Part shown: in pieces, positions 45,072 to 51,691 of the stretch | Layout of the letters: each line of letters opens with the position of its first letter | How positions within the stretch are numbered: position 1 is the stretch's first letter | Assembly: GCF_000717875.1 (NCBI RefSeq) | Contig: NZ_JOCT01000012.1 | Coordinates: 124,001 to 188,000, forward strand | DNA from: Streptomyces sp. NRRL S-455 | GTDB lineage: Bacteria; Actinomycetota; Actinomycetes; Streptomycetales; Streptomycetaceae | Direction: 5' to 3' | Length of the DNA stretch: 64,000 bases | Made by a program: the position numbers and the translations under genes | The notes under the pieces: model-generated | Told to the model about the DNA's origin: nothing | Seen by the model: the letters and a program-made list of their open reading frames with translations, nothing else | Databases searched by the model: none

Positions 45072-47516
45072 TCAGTCCTGGGCGAAGATGCCCGGACCAG
45101 TAGCGGCGGCAGGCGCGTCAGCCATGCGCACGCCGACCAGCGCAATACCCTTGTTTGTCTTCTTCTTCATCACGTTGCGCTCTTCCATGGCGCCGTAAAA
45201 CGCCTTCCGGCTCCAAATCTCCTTGCGCTGCAAACCCTCAGCCTCACACCAATCGGTGTAAGCAAGGTATGCATCCGCACCCGGCAACACGTGCGAGTCG
45301 TCAGCCGCTTCGAGCACACCCGGAAAGAATCCGGCGAGCGCATCGGACGTTGCCCGGTACTCGCGCGTGGCACTGGAAATGCTCTCAGGATCGCGAAGCC
45401 CGTTCGCGTACCATTCGACGGCTCCGCGCACAGCCCACGCCACAATGCCCGCAGCTTCAGCGCGAAGCTTCCTGTCAAGGTCGTAATCCCGCTCGTGGGG
45501 CGCGAAATACCGAGTGAACGGAATGAGCTTCACACGGCGCCAAAGCCCTTCATCCTGTGACTTAAATTTCGGCTTGTGGTTCGTGGCAAGCATGATCAGA
45601 AACGTGGGCGCGAACGTGAAGAATTCCTGTCGCAGGAATCGCGCCGTGACCTTGTCCTTACCCGTGACGCGCTTCAGGACGGCTTCGCTCATGGGCTTGC
45701 CCGACTCGCCCTCAGACGCCATGACGAGACGCGCACCACGAAGGGCGGCAAGATCGTTCGGAATCCCTCCGCCGTTGCCCTTGTCTTCGAACGTGGCGAA
45801 GGGCGTCGTCTTCGTGATCCGGCCGAACACGTCAGTCAGCGTCTCCGTGAAGACGCTCTTACCGTTGGCGCCCTTACCCCAGAGCACGCCGAAACACTGT
45901 TCGCTCGTGTTGCCGGTAATGCCGTAGCCGACAAGCCGCCGGACGTAGTCCACAAGATCAGCGTTGTCCGGGAAGATTTCCGTAAGGAACTGTTCCCAGC
46001 GCGGAGCCTTCGCCGCCGGGTCGTACTCCAGCGGCAGCGACACAGTCAACATGTCACCCTTGTCGTGCGCCCGAAGCTTGCCCGTGCGGAGATCCACCAC
46101 GCCATTCGCGAAGCTCAACAGGTGCGGCTTAGCGTCGAACTCCTCAGCGTCCACGTACACGCTGGGCACGCTGCGAAGCTCCGTCATGAGCGCGTCGATT
46201 CTCGTGGTCATGGTGAAGCCGCGCGACTCCGGCAGGCACCCGGCAAGCACAAGCGCCGCGCCCATGGCGTGAATCTCCTGACGCACACGCGTTGCCGACT
46301 TGACCCAGGTCACGCCGTCCCAAACGAAGTACCCCAACCCGGGGGCGTACTTGATACGCCCGTCAGTCCATGCGACCAGGGCGTGAGCGTTCATCGCGTC
46401 CGACTCGCCGTACGTCGACACAAGGTCGCCCAGGATGCGGGCAGCGTCGGCGCCCTGGTCGCTCGACACCTGAACGGCGCCGGTCCGCTGGGCAACCTCC
46501 GCCTTACGGTGCTGTGCCTCAGTGGTCGCCCGATCCTTCACGGGGCGAGCGGCCTTGACGGCAGCGTGAAGAGCCTTCGGGAACGCTTCAGGGTCGCGCT
46601 CACGCCAATCGGTAAGGTCTTCGCCTGCCGTCGGAACGGTCAGCGCGTACACGTCGATACCGTGGGCGGCAAGCCCCTCAGACAGACGAAGCGTGAAGCT
46701 CTGTCCGGCAGTGTCGTTGTCGCCACACACAATGACCTGAAAGCCGCGAAGCCCGTCGGCCAACTCCGCGACAAGCTCAGGATTGTTGACCAGGGAAGCG
46801 CCCCGGACGGCAACGGCGTCATACCCAACGCTGACGGCTGTGAGCGCGTCGCCCGGCCCCTCAGTGACCAGAATGACCCCGTAACCGGCTTCGCCCCTGA
46901 ACACGCCGTACGGCGCCCAGCGCTGCCCTTCAGGGTTGCTCAGACTCAGCCACCGCCCCGGACACTGCCCACTCAGGTCACGCCCCTGGGCGCCACGGGT
47001 CACGCCGTCGAACCCCTTCAGCGGCACCACGAGACGCGGGTACCGGGCGAAGGTACGGGAGACGAACGACGGCTGAATGCCTGCCGCTACCGCACGGTCG
47101 TATTCCTCCGGCCGGAACGGCTTAGCTTCGGAGTACCGGAGCCCCAGCCGCTCAGCCTCAGCGGGTCCGATACCGAACCGGTTGTCGGCATACGTACCGT
47201 CACCCAGCGGCAGCGACTCAAGCCACATGCGGAGCGCGACCACGTTTGCCGGACCAACCATCTTCGGCCTTTCCTTCGGAACGGTAGCGCCGTCGCCGGT
47301 CGCGTTGAACAGATCAGCCCACTTCAGCCCAGCGGCATCGACGACGTCCTTCGTCTCACAGCCCGCGCGGCACGTGAGTCTCACCTTCAAGTCGTCACCA
47401 CGCCAGATACGCAGCGACGGACGCGAGTCGGCGTGAGCCGGACAGACGGCGAGATACCCCCCGTCCGGCTCTTCGCTGACTTGCTGGAAACGCCCCAGGA
47501 TGCCGACGAAGTCCAT
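45072..47516 (-). CDS. Phage primase-helicase (CHC2-like zinc, TOPRIM, D5/SF3 helicase)
   Basis: The product has 814 residues. A zinc region (CPAHADSRPSLRIW and CRAGCETKD, about 25-60) comes first. The TOPRIM motifs VILVTEGPGDAL near residue 216 and VIVCGDNDTAGQ near residue 265 form the primase core. The C-terminal half is a D5-type SF3 helicase: D5_N region, Walker A LWGKGANGKSVFTE near residue 543 and LIMLATNHKPKF near residue 640. Such bifunctional proteins prime and unwind at phage forks together with a Pol A polymerase, here the next gene. Confidence 0.94.
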   Translation of the reverse strand: MDFVGILGRFQQVSEEPDGGYLAVCPAHADSRPSLRIWRGDDLKVRLTCRAGCETKDVVDAAGLKWADLFNATGDGATVPKERPKMVGPANVVALRMWLESLPLGDGTYADNRFGIGPAEAERLGLRYSEAKPFRPEEYDRAVAAGIQPSFVSRTFARYPRLVVPLKGFDGVTRGAQGRDLSGQCPGRWLSLSNPEGQRWAPYGVFRGEAGYGVILVTEGPGDALTAVSVGYDAVAVRGASLVNNPELVAELADGLRGFQVIVCGDNDTAGQSFTLRLSEGLAAHGIDVYALTVPTAGEDLTDWRERDPEAFPKALHAAVKAARPVKDRATTEAQHRKAEVAQRTGAVQVSSDQGADAARILGDLVSTYGESDAMNAHALVAWTDGRIKYAPGLGYFVWDGVTWVKSATRVRQEIHAMGAALVLAGCLPESRGFTMTTRIDALMTELRSVPSVYVDAEEFDAKPHLLSFANGVVDLRTGKLRAHDKGDMLTVSLPLEYDPAAKAPRWEQFLTEIFPDNADLVDYVRRLVGYGITGNTSEQCFGVLWGKGANGKSVFTETLTDVFGRITKTTPFATFEDKGNGGGIPNDLAALRGARLVMASEGESGKPMSEAVLKRVTGKDKVTARFLRQEFFTFAPTFLIMLATNHKPKFKSQDEGLWRRVKLIPFTRYFAPHERDYDLDRKLRAEAAGIVAWAVRGAVEWYANGLRDPESISSATREYRATSDALAGFFPGVLEAADDSHVLPGADAYLAYTDWCEAEGLQRKEIWSRKAFYGAMEERNVMKKKTNKGIALVGVRMADAPAAATGPGIFAQD

Positions 47517-47552
47517 ACGAACCCCCTTCGATAGTTGCTCTCAGTGGGGCGT

Positions 47553-47563
47553 AAGGGAGTCGG
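47553..47563 (-). promoter_or_regulatory. CCGACTCCCTT leader element upstream of primase-helicase
   Basis: It lies 37 bases upstream of the primase start, directly after the TAA of the HNH gene. CTCCCTT can pair with the ribosome site AAGGGGG. Confidence 0.55.
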
Positions 47564-47926
47564 TTACTCGACGGCAGGCGCGAACGTCAGTGCCCAGTCG
47601 GCAAGCGTCTTCGCACCCTTGCTGAGGTTGCAAGGAGCGCACGCCGGAAGCATGTTGTGCGCAGCGTCGGCACCCCCCTTGCTGAGCGGGTGCACGTGGT
47701 CAAGGTGCGTTGCCCGTCCGTCGCAGTAGGCGCAGCGATACCCCCAGCGGCGCATGATCTCGGTTCGGGAATACTCTTCGTGCTCGACGCCGTACGCCGT
47801 GGCACGTCGCTTCTGACTCAGGGTGTGCCGCTTGTCCTTCGGAAGCTTCCGGTAGTAGTCCTTGATATACGCCTTCCGGCGCTTGTTCCGGCACGGCGCG
47901 CAAGCGCATTTAGGTTCGTGCGTCAC
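47564..47926 (-). CDS. HNH endonuclease
   Basis: The product has 120 residues. An N-terminal CACAPCRNKRRKAYIKDYYRKL basic region is followed by the HNH core RWGYRCAYCDGRATHLDHVHPLSKGGADAAHNMLPACAPCN, with zinc CxxC pairs and the DH...N...H catalytic pattern. It could be a homing-type or packaging-associated nuclease; its place between replication genes fits the former. The GTG start overlaps the small membrane gene stop as GTGA. Confidence 0.88.
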   Translation of the reverse strand: MTHEPKCACAPCRNKRRKAYIKDYYRKLPKDKRHTLSQKRRATAYGVEHEEYSRTEIMRRWGYRCAYCDGRATHLDHVHPLSKGGADAAHNMLPACAPCNLSKGAKTLADWALTFAPAVE

Positions 47927-48024
47927 TTCCTACCCCCAGCACACAGCGCAAGCGCGAAGGAAAACCCGGATATGAAGGCCAAGCACACGGCAACGATGAC
48001 GTTGAACTTTTCGTCGGTACTCAC
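47923..48024 (-). CDS. 33-residue single-TM phage microprotein
   Basis: The frame runs from GTG 48024 and overlaps both neighbours as GTGA, the typical coupling in this phage. The peptide has a charged start (MSTDEKFN), one hydrophobic helix (VIVAVCLAFISGFSFALALC) and a short basic end. It is the second of three coupled genes between 48206 and 47564. Function unknown. Confidence 0.65.
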   Translation of the reverse strand: MSTDEKFNVIVAVCLAFISGFSFALALCAGGRK

Positions 48025-48206
48025 TCGCCCCACCACACAACGGACGCGCCACGAGTGATGGCGGTAGTCAGCGCGTCGGCGTAGCGCGCCCAGTCTCGCC
48101 GGTCGGTCGCCCCTTCCTTCAGGTAAATCGTGTCGCCCGGAAGTCGATCCCGGACGTCCCCCAGGGCAGGCGCCATGTCCGGCCCAATGAACAGTGCTGT
48201 GTGCAT
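48021..48206 (-). CDS. Small hypothetical phage protein
   Basis: The product has 61 residues from ATG 48206, with AGGGAG directly between the operator at 48220 and the start codon. LFIGPDMAPALGDVRDRLPGDTIYLKEG and WARYADALTTAITRGASVVWWGE suggest a small alpha/beta fold. It heads the operon ending with the HNH gene. Function unknown. Confidence 0.65.
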   Translation of the reverse strand: MHTALFIGPDMAPALGDVRDRLPGDTIYLKEGATDRRDWARYADALTTAITRGASVVWWGE

Positions 48207-48219
48207 GTCTCTGCTCCCT

Positions 48220-48239
48220 GACTACTCACGTGAGTAGTC
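48220..48239. promoter_or_regulatory. Operator palindrome
   Basis: GACTACTCACGTGAGTAGTC lies only 13 bases upstream of the 48206 start, immediately before its ribosome site. Confidence 0.8.
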
Positions 48240-48250
48240 CGAACGCGACG

Positions 48251-48288
48251 AAGCCCCGGTACGAAGCGCAATGCTCCGCCCGGGGCTT
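48251..48288 (-). terminator. Terminator after the 48294 gene
   Basis: AAGCCCCGG (48251-48259) and CCGGGGCTT (48280-48288) form a 9-bp stem; it lies six bases beyond the stop. Confidence 0.8.
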
Positions 48289-48293
48289 GTCGG

Positions 48294-48578
48294 TCAGTGT
48301 TGTCCCGTCACGTTGCTACGCAACAGGCGTACGTGCTCCGTGCCGATCCATTCAGCGCGAAGCGTCTTCCGTTCGTCCAACCCGCTTCGGGACTCGACGC
48401 CGGTCGGCTGCACCTTCAGGAACGGAATTCGCTTGCCGTACGCGTAGCGAATCTCGATTTCCCGAATGATCGCGTCCGACGCGCGGCATCCGTTCCCACA
48501 GCGGGTGGCGTAATTGATCAGGTCACCGACATACAGCCTTTCCCCGGCGTAGTCGGTGACCGTTCCGCGCTGACCCAT
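48294..48578 (-). CDS. Hypothetical phage protein
   Basis: The product has 94 residues from ATG 48578, overlapping the upstream stop as TGATG. It is probably beta-rich ([52 protein letters not shown]), with a cysteine pair RCGNGC. It is the last gene of the operon headed by the Gp3-like factor. Function unknown. Confidence 0.65.
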   Translation of the reverse strand: MGQRGTVTDYAGERLYVGDLINYATRCGNGCRASDAIIREIEIRYAYGKRIPFLKVQPTGVESRSGLDERKTLRAEWIGTEHVRLLRSNVTGQH

Positions 48579-48757
48579 CAGTGATATTCCGGATCGAAGT
48601 CGTCTGCCGTTGGGGTGCCGAAGCGTCGAGCGCGCTCACTCAGGACGGCACGGCGAGCTTCCGGCGGGTAGTCCCACAGCGGAAGCTTTACCGTGCCGTC
48701 ATGTGCTTCACGGAGCGCACGCGCCCAGTTGAACGGCTCCGTAGCGTCTAGCTTCAC
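48578..48757 (-). CDS. Small hypothetical phage protein
   Basis: The product has 59 residues from GTG 48757, overlapping the upstream gene as GTGA, and its stop overlaps the next start as TGATG. It reads [45 protein letters not shown], then an acidic end DDFDPEYH. The double coupling makes it a firm gene call despite its size. Function unknown. Confidence 0.7.
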   Translation of the reverse strand: MKLDATEPFNWARALREAHDGTVKLPLWDYPPEARRAVLSERARRFGTPTADDFDPEYH

Positions 48758-49488
48758 TCCGCGATAGCGTCGTTGTACGACTTAACGACGTTGATAACGG
48801 GCTTGTAATACGAAACAAGCTTGTTCCGCATGGGACCCTTCTTCGGCGTGTACTCGACCAACTCCAGTTCGAGATAGCCGAACACAGCGCCGCCCCGGCC
48901 GATACGCTCGACGTCGTCTTCGGCTTCGTGCAGAACCTTGAAGAGCGTCCATGAACCGGTCTGGAACTTGAACTTGCCAAGCTCAGGGTCGTCGGCCAGA
49001 GAGAACGTCACGGTGATGGACGGGTTGGGTCCGTCATCGTTCTTCGCGTCCGCCTTCCGCTCATCAAAGAGCTTCGGGCACCCGCACGGCTGACCGATCA
49101 TGTCCGGGTCGTTGTGCGAGACGAAGTCGAAACCGTCACAGTGGTGCTTCAGCTTGCCGTTAACCCACTGCTTCATGTCCCAGTGGATACCGTCCGCCTC
49201 AATGACGACCGGAATCCGGGACTTCTCCGTGAAGACGTCGATGAAGTTTTCCGACGTGCTCTCCTCGTTCTCAACCGGCGAGCCGCCGAAGAGCTGAGCG
49301 ACAGCGTCGGCCACGGACTTCTCGCCGGTAGAGATGCGCCAATCGGCAAGCGCAACGGGAACCATCTTGCCCCGCTCGTTCAGCTCCGAATAGCCGGAGT
49401 GGAACCGGCCAACGGTGTCGTCGCTGTACGTCTCGCGCTTCTTCGGCTTGTTGTCTTCGTCGCCTGCCCAAATGGAACGCTTAGCCAT
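48754..49488 (-). CDS. Recombination directionality factor, phiC31 Gp3-like
   Basis: The product has 244 residues from ATG 49488, the same length as phiC31 Gp3. Features that fit the Gp3-like family are the start [26 protein letters not shown] and [12 protein letters not shown], a zinc-type cluster [17 protein letters not shown] near residue 135, and [23 protein letters not shown]. Gp3 binds the large serine integrase and turns it to excision. Residue identity was judged by pattern only. It heads the operon with the genes at 48578 and 48294, below an operator at 49560. Confidence 0.65.
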   Translation of the reverse strand: MAKRSIWAGDEDNKPKKRETYSDDTVGRFHSGYSELNERGKMVPVALADWRISTGEKSVADAVAQLFGGSPVENEESTSENFIDVFTEKSRIPVVIEADGIHWDMKQWVNGKLKHHCDGFDFVSHNDPDMIGQPCGCPKLFDERKADAKNDDGPNPSITVTFSLADDPELGKFKFQTGSWTLFKVLHEAEDDVERIGRGGAVFGYLELELVEYTPKKGPMRNKLVSYYKPVINVVKSYNDAIAE

Positions 49489-49537
49489 GTGTGTGCTCCC
49501 ACGTGTCGGGGGCTTGTTGCCCGCTTCACTTGTGGGT

Positions 49538-49548
49538 AAGGGAGTCGG
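49538..49548 (-). promoter_or_regulatory. CCGACTCCCTT leader element upstream of the Gp3-like gene
   Basis: It lies 50 bases upstream of the ATG and 11 bases from the operator at 49560. CTCCC can pair with the ribosome site GGGAG. Confidence 0.55.
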
Positions 49549-49559
49549 TGACCCGCGCT

Positions 49560-49579
49560 GACTACTCACGTGAGTAATC
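49560..49579. promoter_or_regulatory. Operator palindrome (one mismatch)
   Basis: GACTACTCACGTGAGTAATC lies 71 bases upstream of the Gp3-like start and next to the leader element. Confidence 0.75.
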
Positions 49580-49603
49580 GGGCGGTACAAGCCGCAATAC
49601 AAA

Positions 49604-49640
49604 AAGCCCCTCAGCGCCCGTGTAAGGCACTGAGGGGCTT
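49604..49640 (-). terminator. Terminator after the exonuclease operon
   Basis: AAGCCCCTCAG and CTGAGGGGCTT, plus inner GCC/GGC, form a stem of about 14 bp with one mismatch, preceded on the plus strand by an A-run that is a T-run in the minus transcript. Confidence 0.85.
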
Positions 49641-49670
49641 CACTGGGGGAGTTACGTCGACTGGGCGACG

Positions 49671-49736
49671 CTAGCCGCCACAGCTACCGCACAGCCCGCT
49701 TCGCTGGGGGTTGCACAGACAGTTGGGACCGGTCAA
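49671..49736 (-). CDS. 21-residue cysteine-rich microprotein
   Basis: The frame starts at TTG 49736, overlapping the previous stop as TTGA, with GAGGAAAG upstream. The peptide holds four cysteines in [16 protein letters not shown] (CxC then CxxC), enough for one zinc knuckle. It is the last frame of the exonuclease operon before a terminator. The coupling overlap, ribosome site and Cys spacing are the only evidence. Confidence 0.5.
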   Translation of the reverse strand: MTGPNCLCNPQRSGLCGSCGG

Positions 49737-49975
49737 CTTTCCTCCTTCACAGGCGAGTCGCCCAGCACAGCGCGCACAGCGTCAGCTTGTGCCCGACGGT
49801 CGCGGATCACGCGCTTCGCGCGCTCGACGGCTTCGGCGGGTTCGACGTCGTCAATCCACACGTCGATTTCGTCCAGCAACACGGAGCCGACGCACAGTTT
49901 CTCGCGAAGCTGTACGCGTACTTCAGCGTTGCGGAACGGGTAGCGCCCCGGCTTCACACGCCAAAACTCCGCCAC
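49733..49975 (-). CDS. Small hypothetical phage protein
   Basis: The product has 80 residues. GTG 49975 shares its G with the TAG stop of the exonuclease gene. A beta-like start (EFWRVKPGRYPFRNAEVRVQL) and SVLLDEIDVWIDDVEPAEAVERAKRVIRDRRAQADAVR suggest a small folded protein with a C-terminal helix. Its place directly after the nuclease suggests a linked role. Function unknown. Confidence 0.65.
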   Translation of the reverse strand: MAEFWRVKPGRYPFRNAEVRVQLREKLCVGSVLLDEIDVWIDDVEPAEAVERAKRVIRDRRAQADAVRAVLGDSPVKEES

Positions 49976-50820
49976 TAGCGCGCCCTTCGCTGAGTACCGG
50001 TCACCATGCGACCGGTCGACTTCCGCGCAACCGGCTTGCCGATCACCTTCCGGGAAAGATCACGGTCCCAGTCGAACGTTGCCCGCAGATGAAGGAACTG
50101 GGCGAAGACGTCCGGCCCAGTCTCAACCGGCTTGAACGCCCAGGTCTCATCTGTGATGTGCAGTACGGCAGCGCCGTCGAACTCCGGCATGGGCGACGTG
50201 TTGCCGTCCGGGTCAATGACGAAGTCGGCGTTCATGTAGGCGCTCATCTGAAGGGCAACGTCGGGATACGTGCTCTTCGACGTCTTCCAGTCGCCCATGA
50301 TCAGATGCGGCTTCCCGGACCGGTCCGGCGTGGGCATGCCGTTGTCGTCCAGCCAAATGCGCATGACGACGTCAAAGCTTCCGGCGTACCCGTAGGTGTC
50401 CGACCATGCGACGTCCTCAGCGCGCACAAGCTCAGGGTTGACGGCGTCAAGGAACTCACGGAAGTGCTGGACGTACGGCGTCAGATCAGCGCGCACCCGC
50501 CCGACGTACTCACCGCGAATCAGGCGCTCGAAAAGATCGTGCGCTTCGCTGCCCAGGTCAGCGCGAACCTTCGTGTACCGGCGCGCGGCACCACTGAGGT
50601 ACTGAACGGCGCCTTCCTTGTCGCGCGCTGCCATGTCGGCAACGAAGTCAATGGAGTCGACGGCAAGCTGTGCCGCCATTTTCGCGTTCCACGGGCCGAG
50701 GAAGTTTTGTTTCGGCAGCATGCCGATAACCGACGTGACGCCCGGGTGAACGACTTCCCGGTTTTCGGGATGGACGTAGAAGCGGCTTCCGCCCCGGTAG
50801 ATAGTGCGGACCTTCGGCAC
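49975..50820 (-). CDS. PD-(D/E)XK exonuclease, RecB/Cas4-like
   Basis: The product has 281 residues from GTG 50820, with GAAGGGGG upstream. The nuclease core is readable: GSEAHDLFERLIRGE near residue 90 (helix with the conserved H), GSFDVVMRIW near residue 147 with the first Asp, HLIMGDWKTSKS near residue 172 (the D-x-K pair), and LQMSAYMNADF (the Q-3x-Y motif). Such phage enzymes process DNA ends for recombination. It is not a Cas system: no CRISPR array is present. Confidence 0.82.
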   Translation of the reverse strand: MPKVRTIYRGGSRFYVHPENREVVHPGVTSVIGMLPKQNFLGPWNAKMAAQLAVDSIDFVADMAARDKEGAVQYLSGAARRYTKVRADLGSEAHDLFERLIRGEYVGRVRADLTPYVQHFREFLDAVNPELVRAEDVAWSDTYGYAGSFDVVMRIWLDDNGMPTPDRSGKPHLIMGDWKTSKSTYPDVALQMSAYMNADFVIDPDGNTSPMPEFDGAAVLHITDETWAFKPVETGPDVFAQFLHLRATFDWDRDLSRKVIGKPVARKSTGRMVTGTQRRAR

Positions 50821-50859
50821 GATGTGCCCCCTTCAGCGGTAGGTGTCTCTACCTGTCTG

Positions 50860-50870
50860 AAGGGAGTCGG
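50860..50870 (-). promoter_or_regulatory. CCGACTCCCTT leader element upstream of the exonuclease
   Basis: It lies 40 bases upstream of the start. CCCTTCAG here is complementary to CTGAAGGG, which includes the ribosome site. Confidence 0.6.
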
Positions 50871-50877
50871 CTACGTG

Positions 50878-50969
50878 GTGACGCTGTGATGCAGTGGCGC
50901 CAACTCCGGATTGCTCTTAGAGAAGTCTTATGTGATTCCTAGAAATGAGTCACAGCGTCACTGCATCAC
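50878..50969. repeat. Non-coding inverted and direct repeats (possible origin or control region)
   Basis: GTGACGCTGTGATGCAGTG (50878-50896) and TCACAGCGTCACTGCATCAC (50950-50969) contain two rearranged complementary blocks: GTGACGCTGTGA/TCACAGCGTCAC and TGATGCAGTG/CACTGCATCA. A third partial copy, GCGCTGTGACGGCATGAC, follows near 50993. The gap 50821-51066 holds no gene. Confidence 0.65.
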
Positions 50970-51012
50970 TCGCCCCTGGTCGGCGCTGTACGGCGCTGTG
51001 ACGGCATGACGA

Positions 51013-51045
51013 AGCCCCGCCGGTACGTGGTGACCCGGCGGGGCT
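51013..51045 (-). terminator. Terminator after the 51067 gene
   Basis: AGCCCCGCCGG and CCGGCGGGGCT form a perfect 11-bp stem around an 11-base loop. Confidence 0.8.
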
Positions 51046-51066
51046 GTGAGGGGCGCTCAGGGGGAT

Positions 51067-51348
51067 CTAGGGCGCTTGCTGACTCCGTAGCGGGTGCAGC
51101 CGCTCAACTTCCATGGCGAACACTTCCGGCTCGCCCATGTCTGCTACACGCAACGCGCTCGCCAGCCTGAACGCCACGTGTTCCGCAGCAGCAACGATCG
51201 TGTCGGCGCTCGCTGTTGCAGCCCACTGATAGGTGCGCGCCCCGGGCAGGGACGTGAAGTGATCGCCCAACCCCCACAACGCTTGCGCTGTTTCCTGCCG
51301 TACCGGGTACGGCGCGGTGAAAGAGAGTGTCACTCTCCAGTCAGTCAT
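51067..51348 (-). CDS. Hypothetical phage protein
   Basis: The product has 93 residues from ATG 51348, overlapping the upstream gene by eight bases. The start MTDWRVTLSFTAPYPV, the middle ADTIVAAAEHVAFRLASALRVA and the end VFAMEVERLHPL suggest a small alpha/beta domain. It may work with the similarly sized upstream gene. Function unknown. Confidence 0.65.
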   Translation of the reverse strand: MTDWRVTLSFTAPYPVRQETAQALWGLGDHFTSLPGARTYQWAATASADTIVAAAEHVAFRLASALRVADMGEPEVFAMEVERLHPLRSQQAP

Positions 51349-51622
51349 GCGCCTGCCCCTCCTTCGCGGGTGCTGAGTAGGCCACGGTCATTGTGACGCT
51401 GCCCTTGTCCGTCTCAAGCTCGATGCTGGCAACGCCGCCGCTGTCTGTGATCTCTGCGAGTGCGCGCATTGTGTCGTTCGACAGGTAGTAGTCATACCCG
51501 TCAATGACCCAGAGTGCGACGTCCCGTAGGGCGGGAAGTCGGTCAACTGACGTGCCGGACCCCGGACCTTCAGCGGACACAAGATAGCCACTCTCACGGG
51601 TGATGATTTCCGCGTCTTGCAT
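51341..51622 (-). CDS. Hypothetical phage protein
   Basis: The product has 93 residues from ATG 51622 with AAGGGGG upstream. LPALRDVALWVIDGYDYYLSNDTMRALAEITDS is helical and is followed by a beta hairpin GVASIELETDKGSVTMTVAYS. It lies directly after the 657-residue candidate repressor gene, in the position of the first early genes in phiC31-like phages. Function unknown. Confidence 0.65.
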   Translation of the reverse strand: MQDAEIITRESGYLVSAEGPGSGTSVDRLPALRDVALWVIDGYDYYLSNDTMRALAEITDSGGVASIELETDKGSVTMTVAYSAPAKEGQAHD

Positions 51623-51691
51623 GCTGTACCCCCTTCTATGGAAGGCGCCCCCGGGCCATTCCCAGGGGCGCCACGTTCTGTGCCGGTCTGA

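Noticed and set aside
37313-49579. The repeated palindromes as a CRISPR array
   Set aside because: Spacing is hundreds to thousands of bases, there are no regular spacers and no cas genes. The Cas4-like nuclease is an ordinary phage exonuclease.
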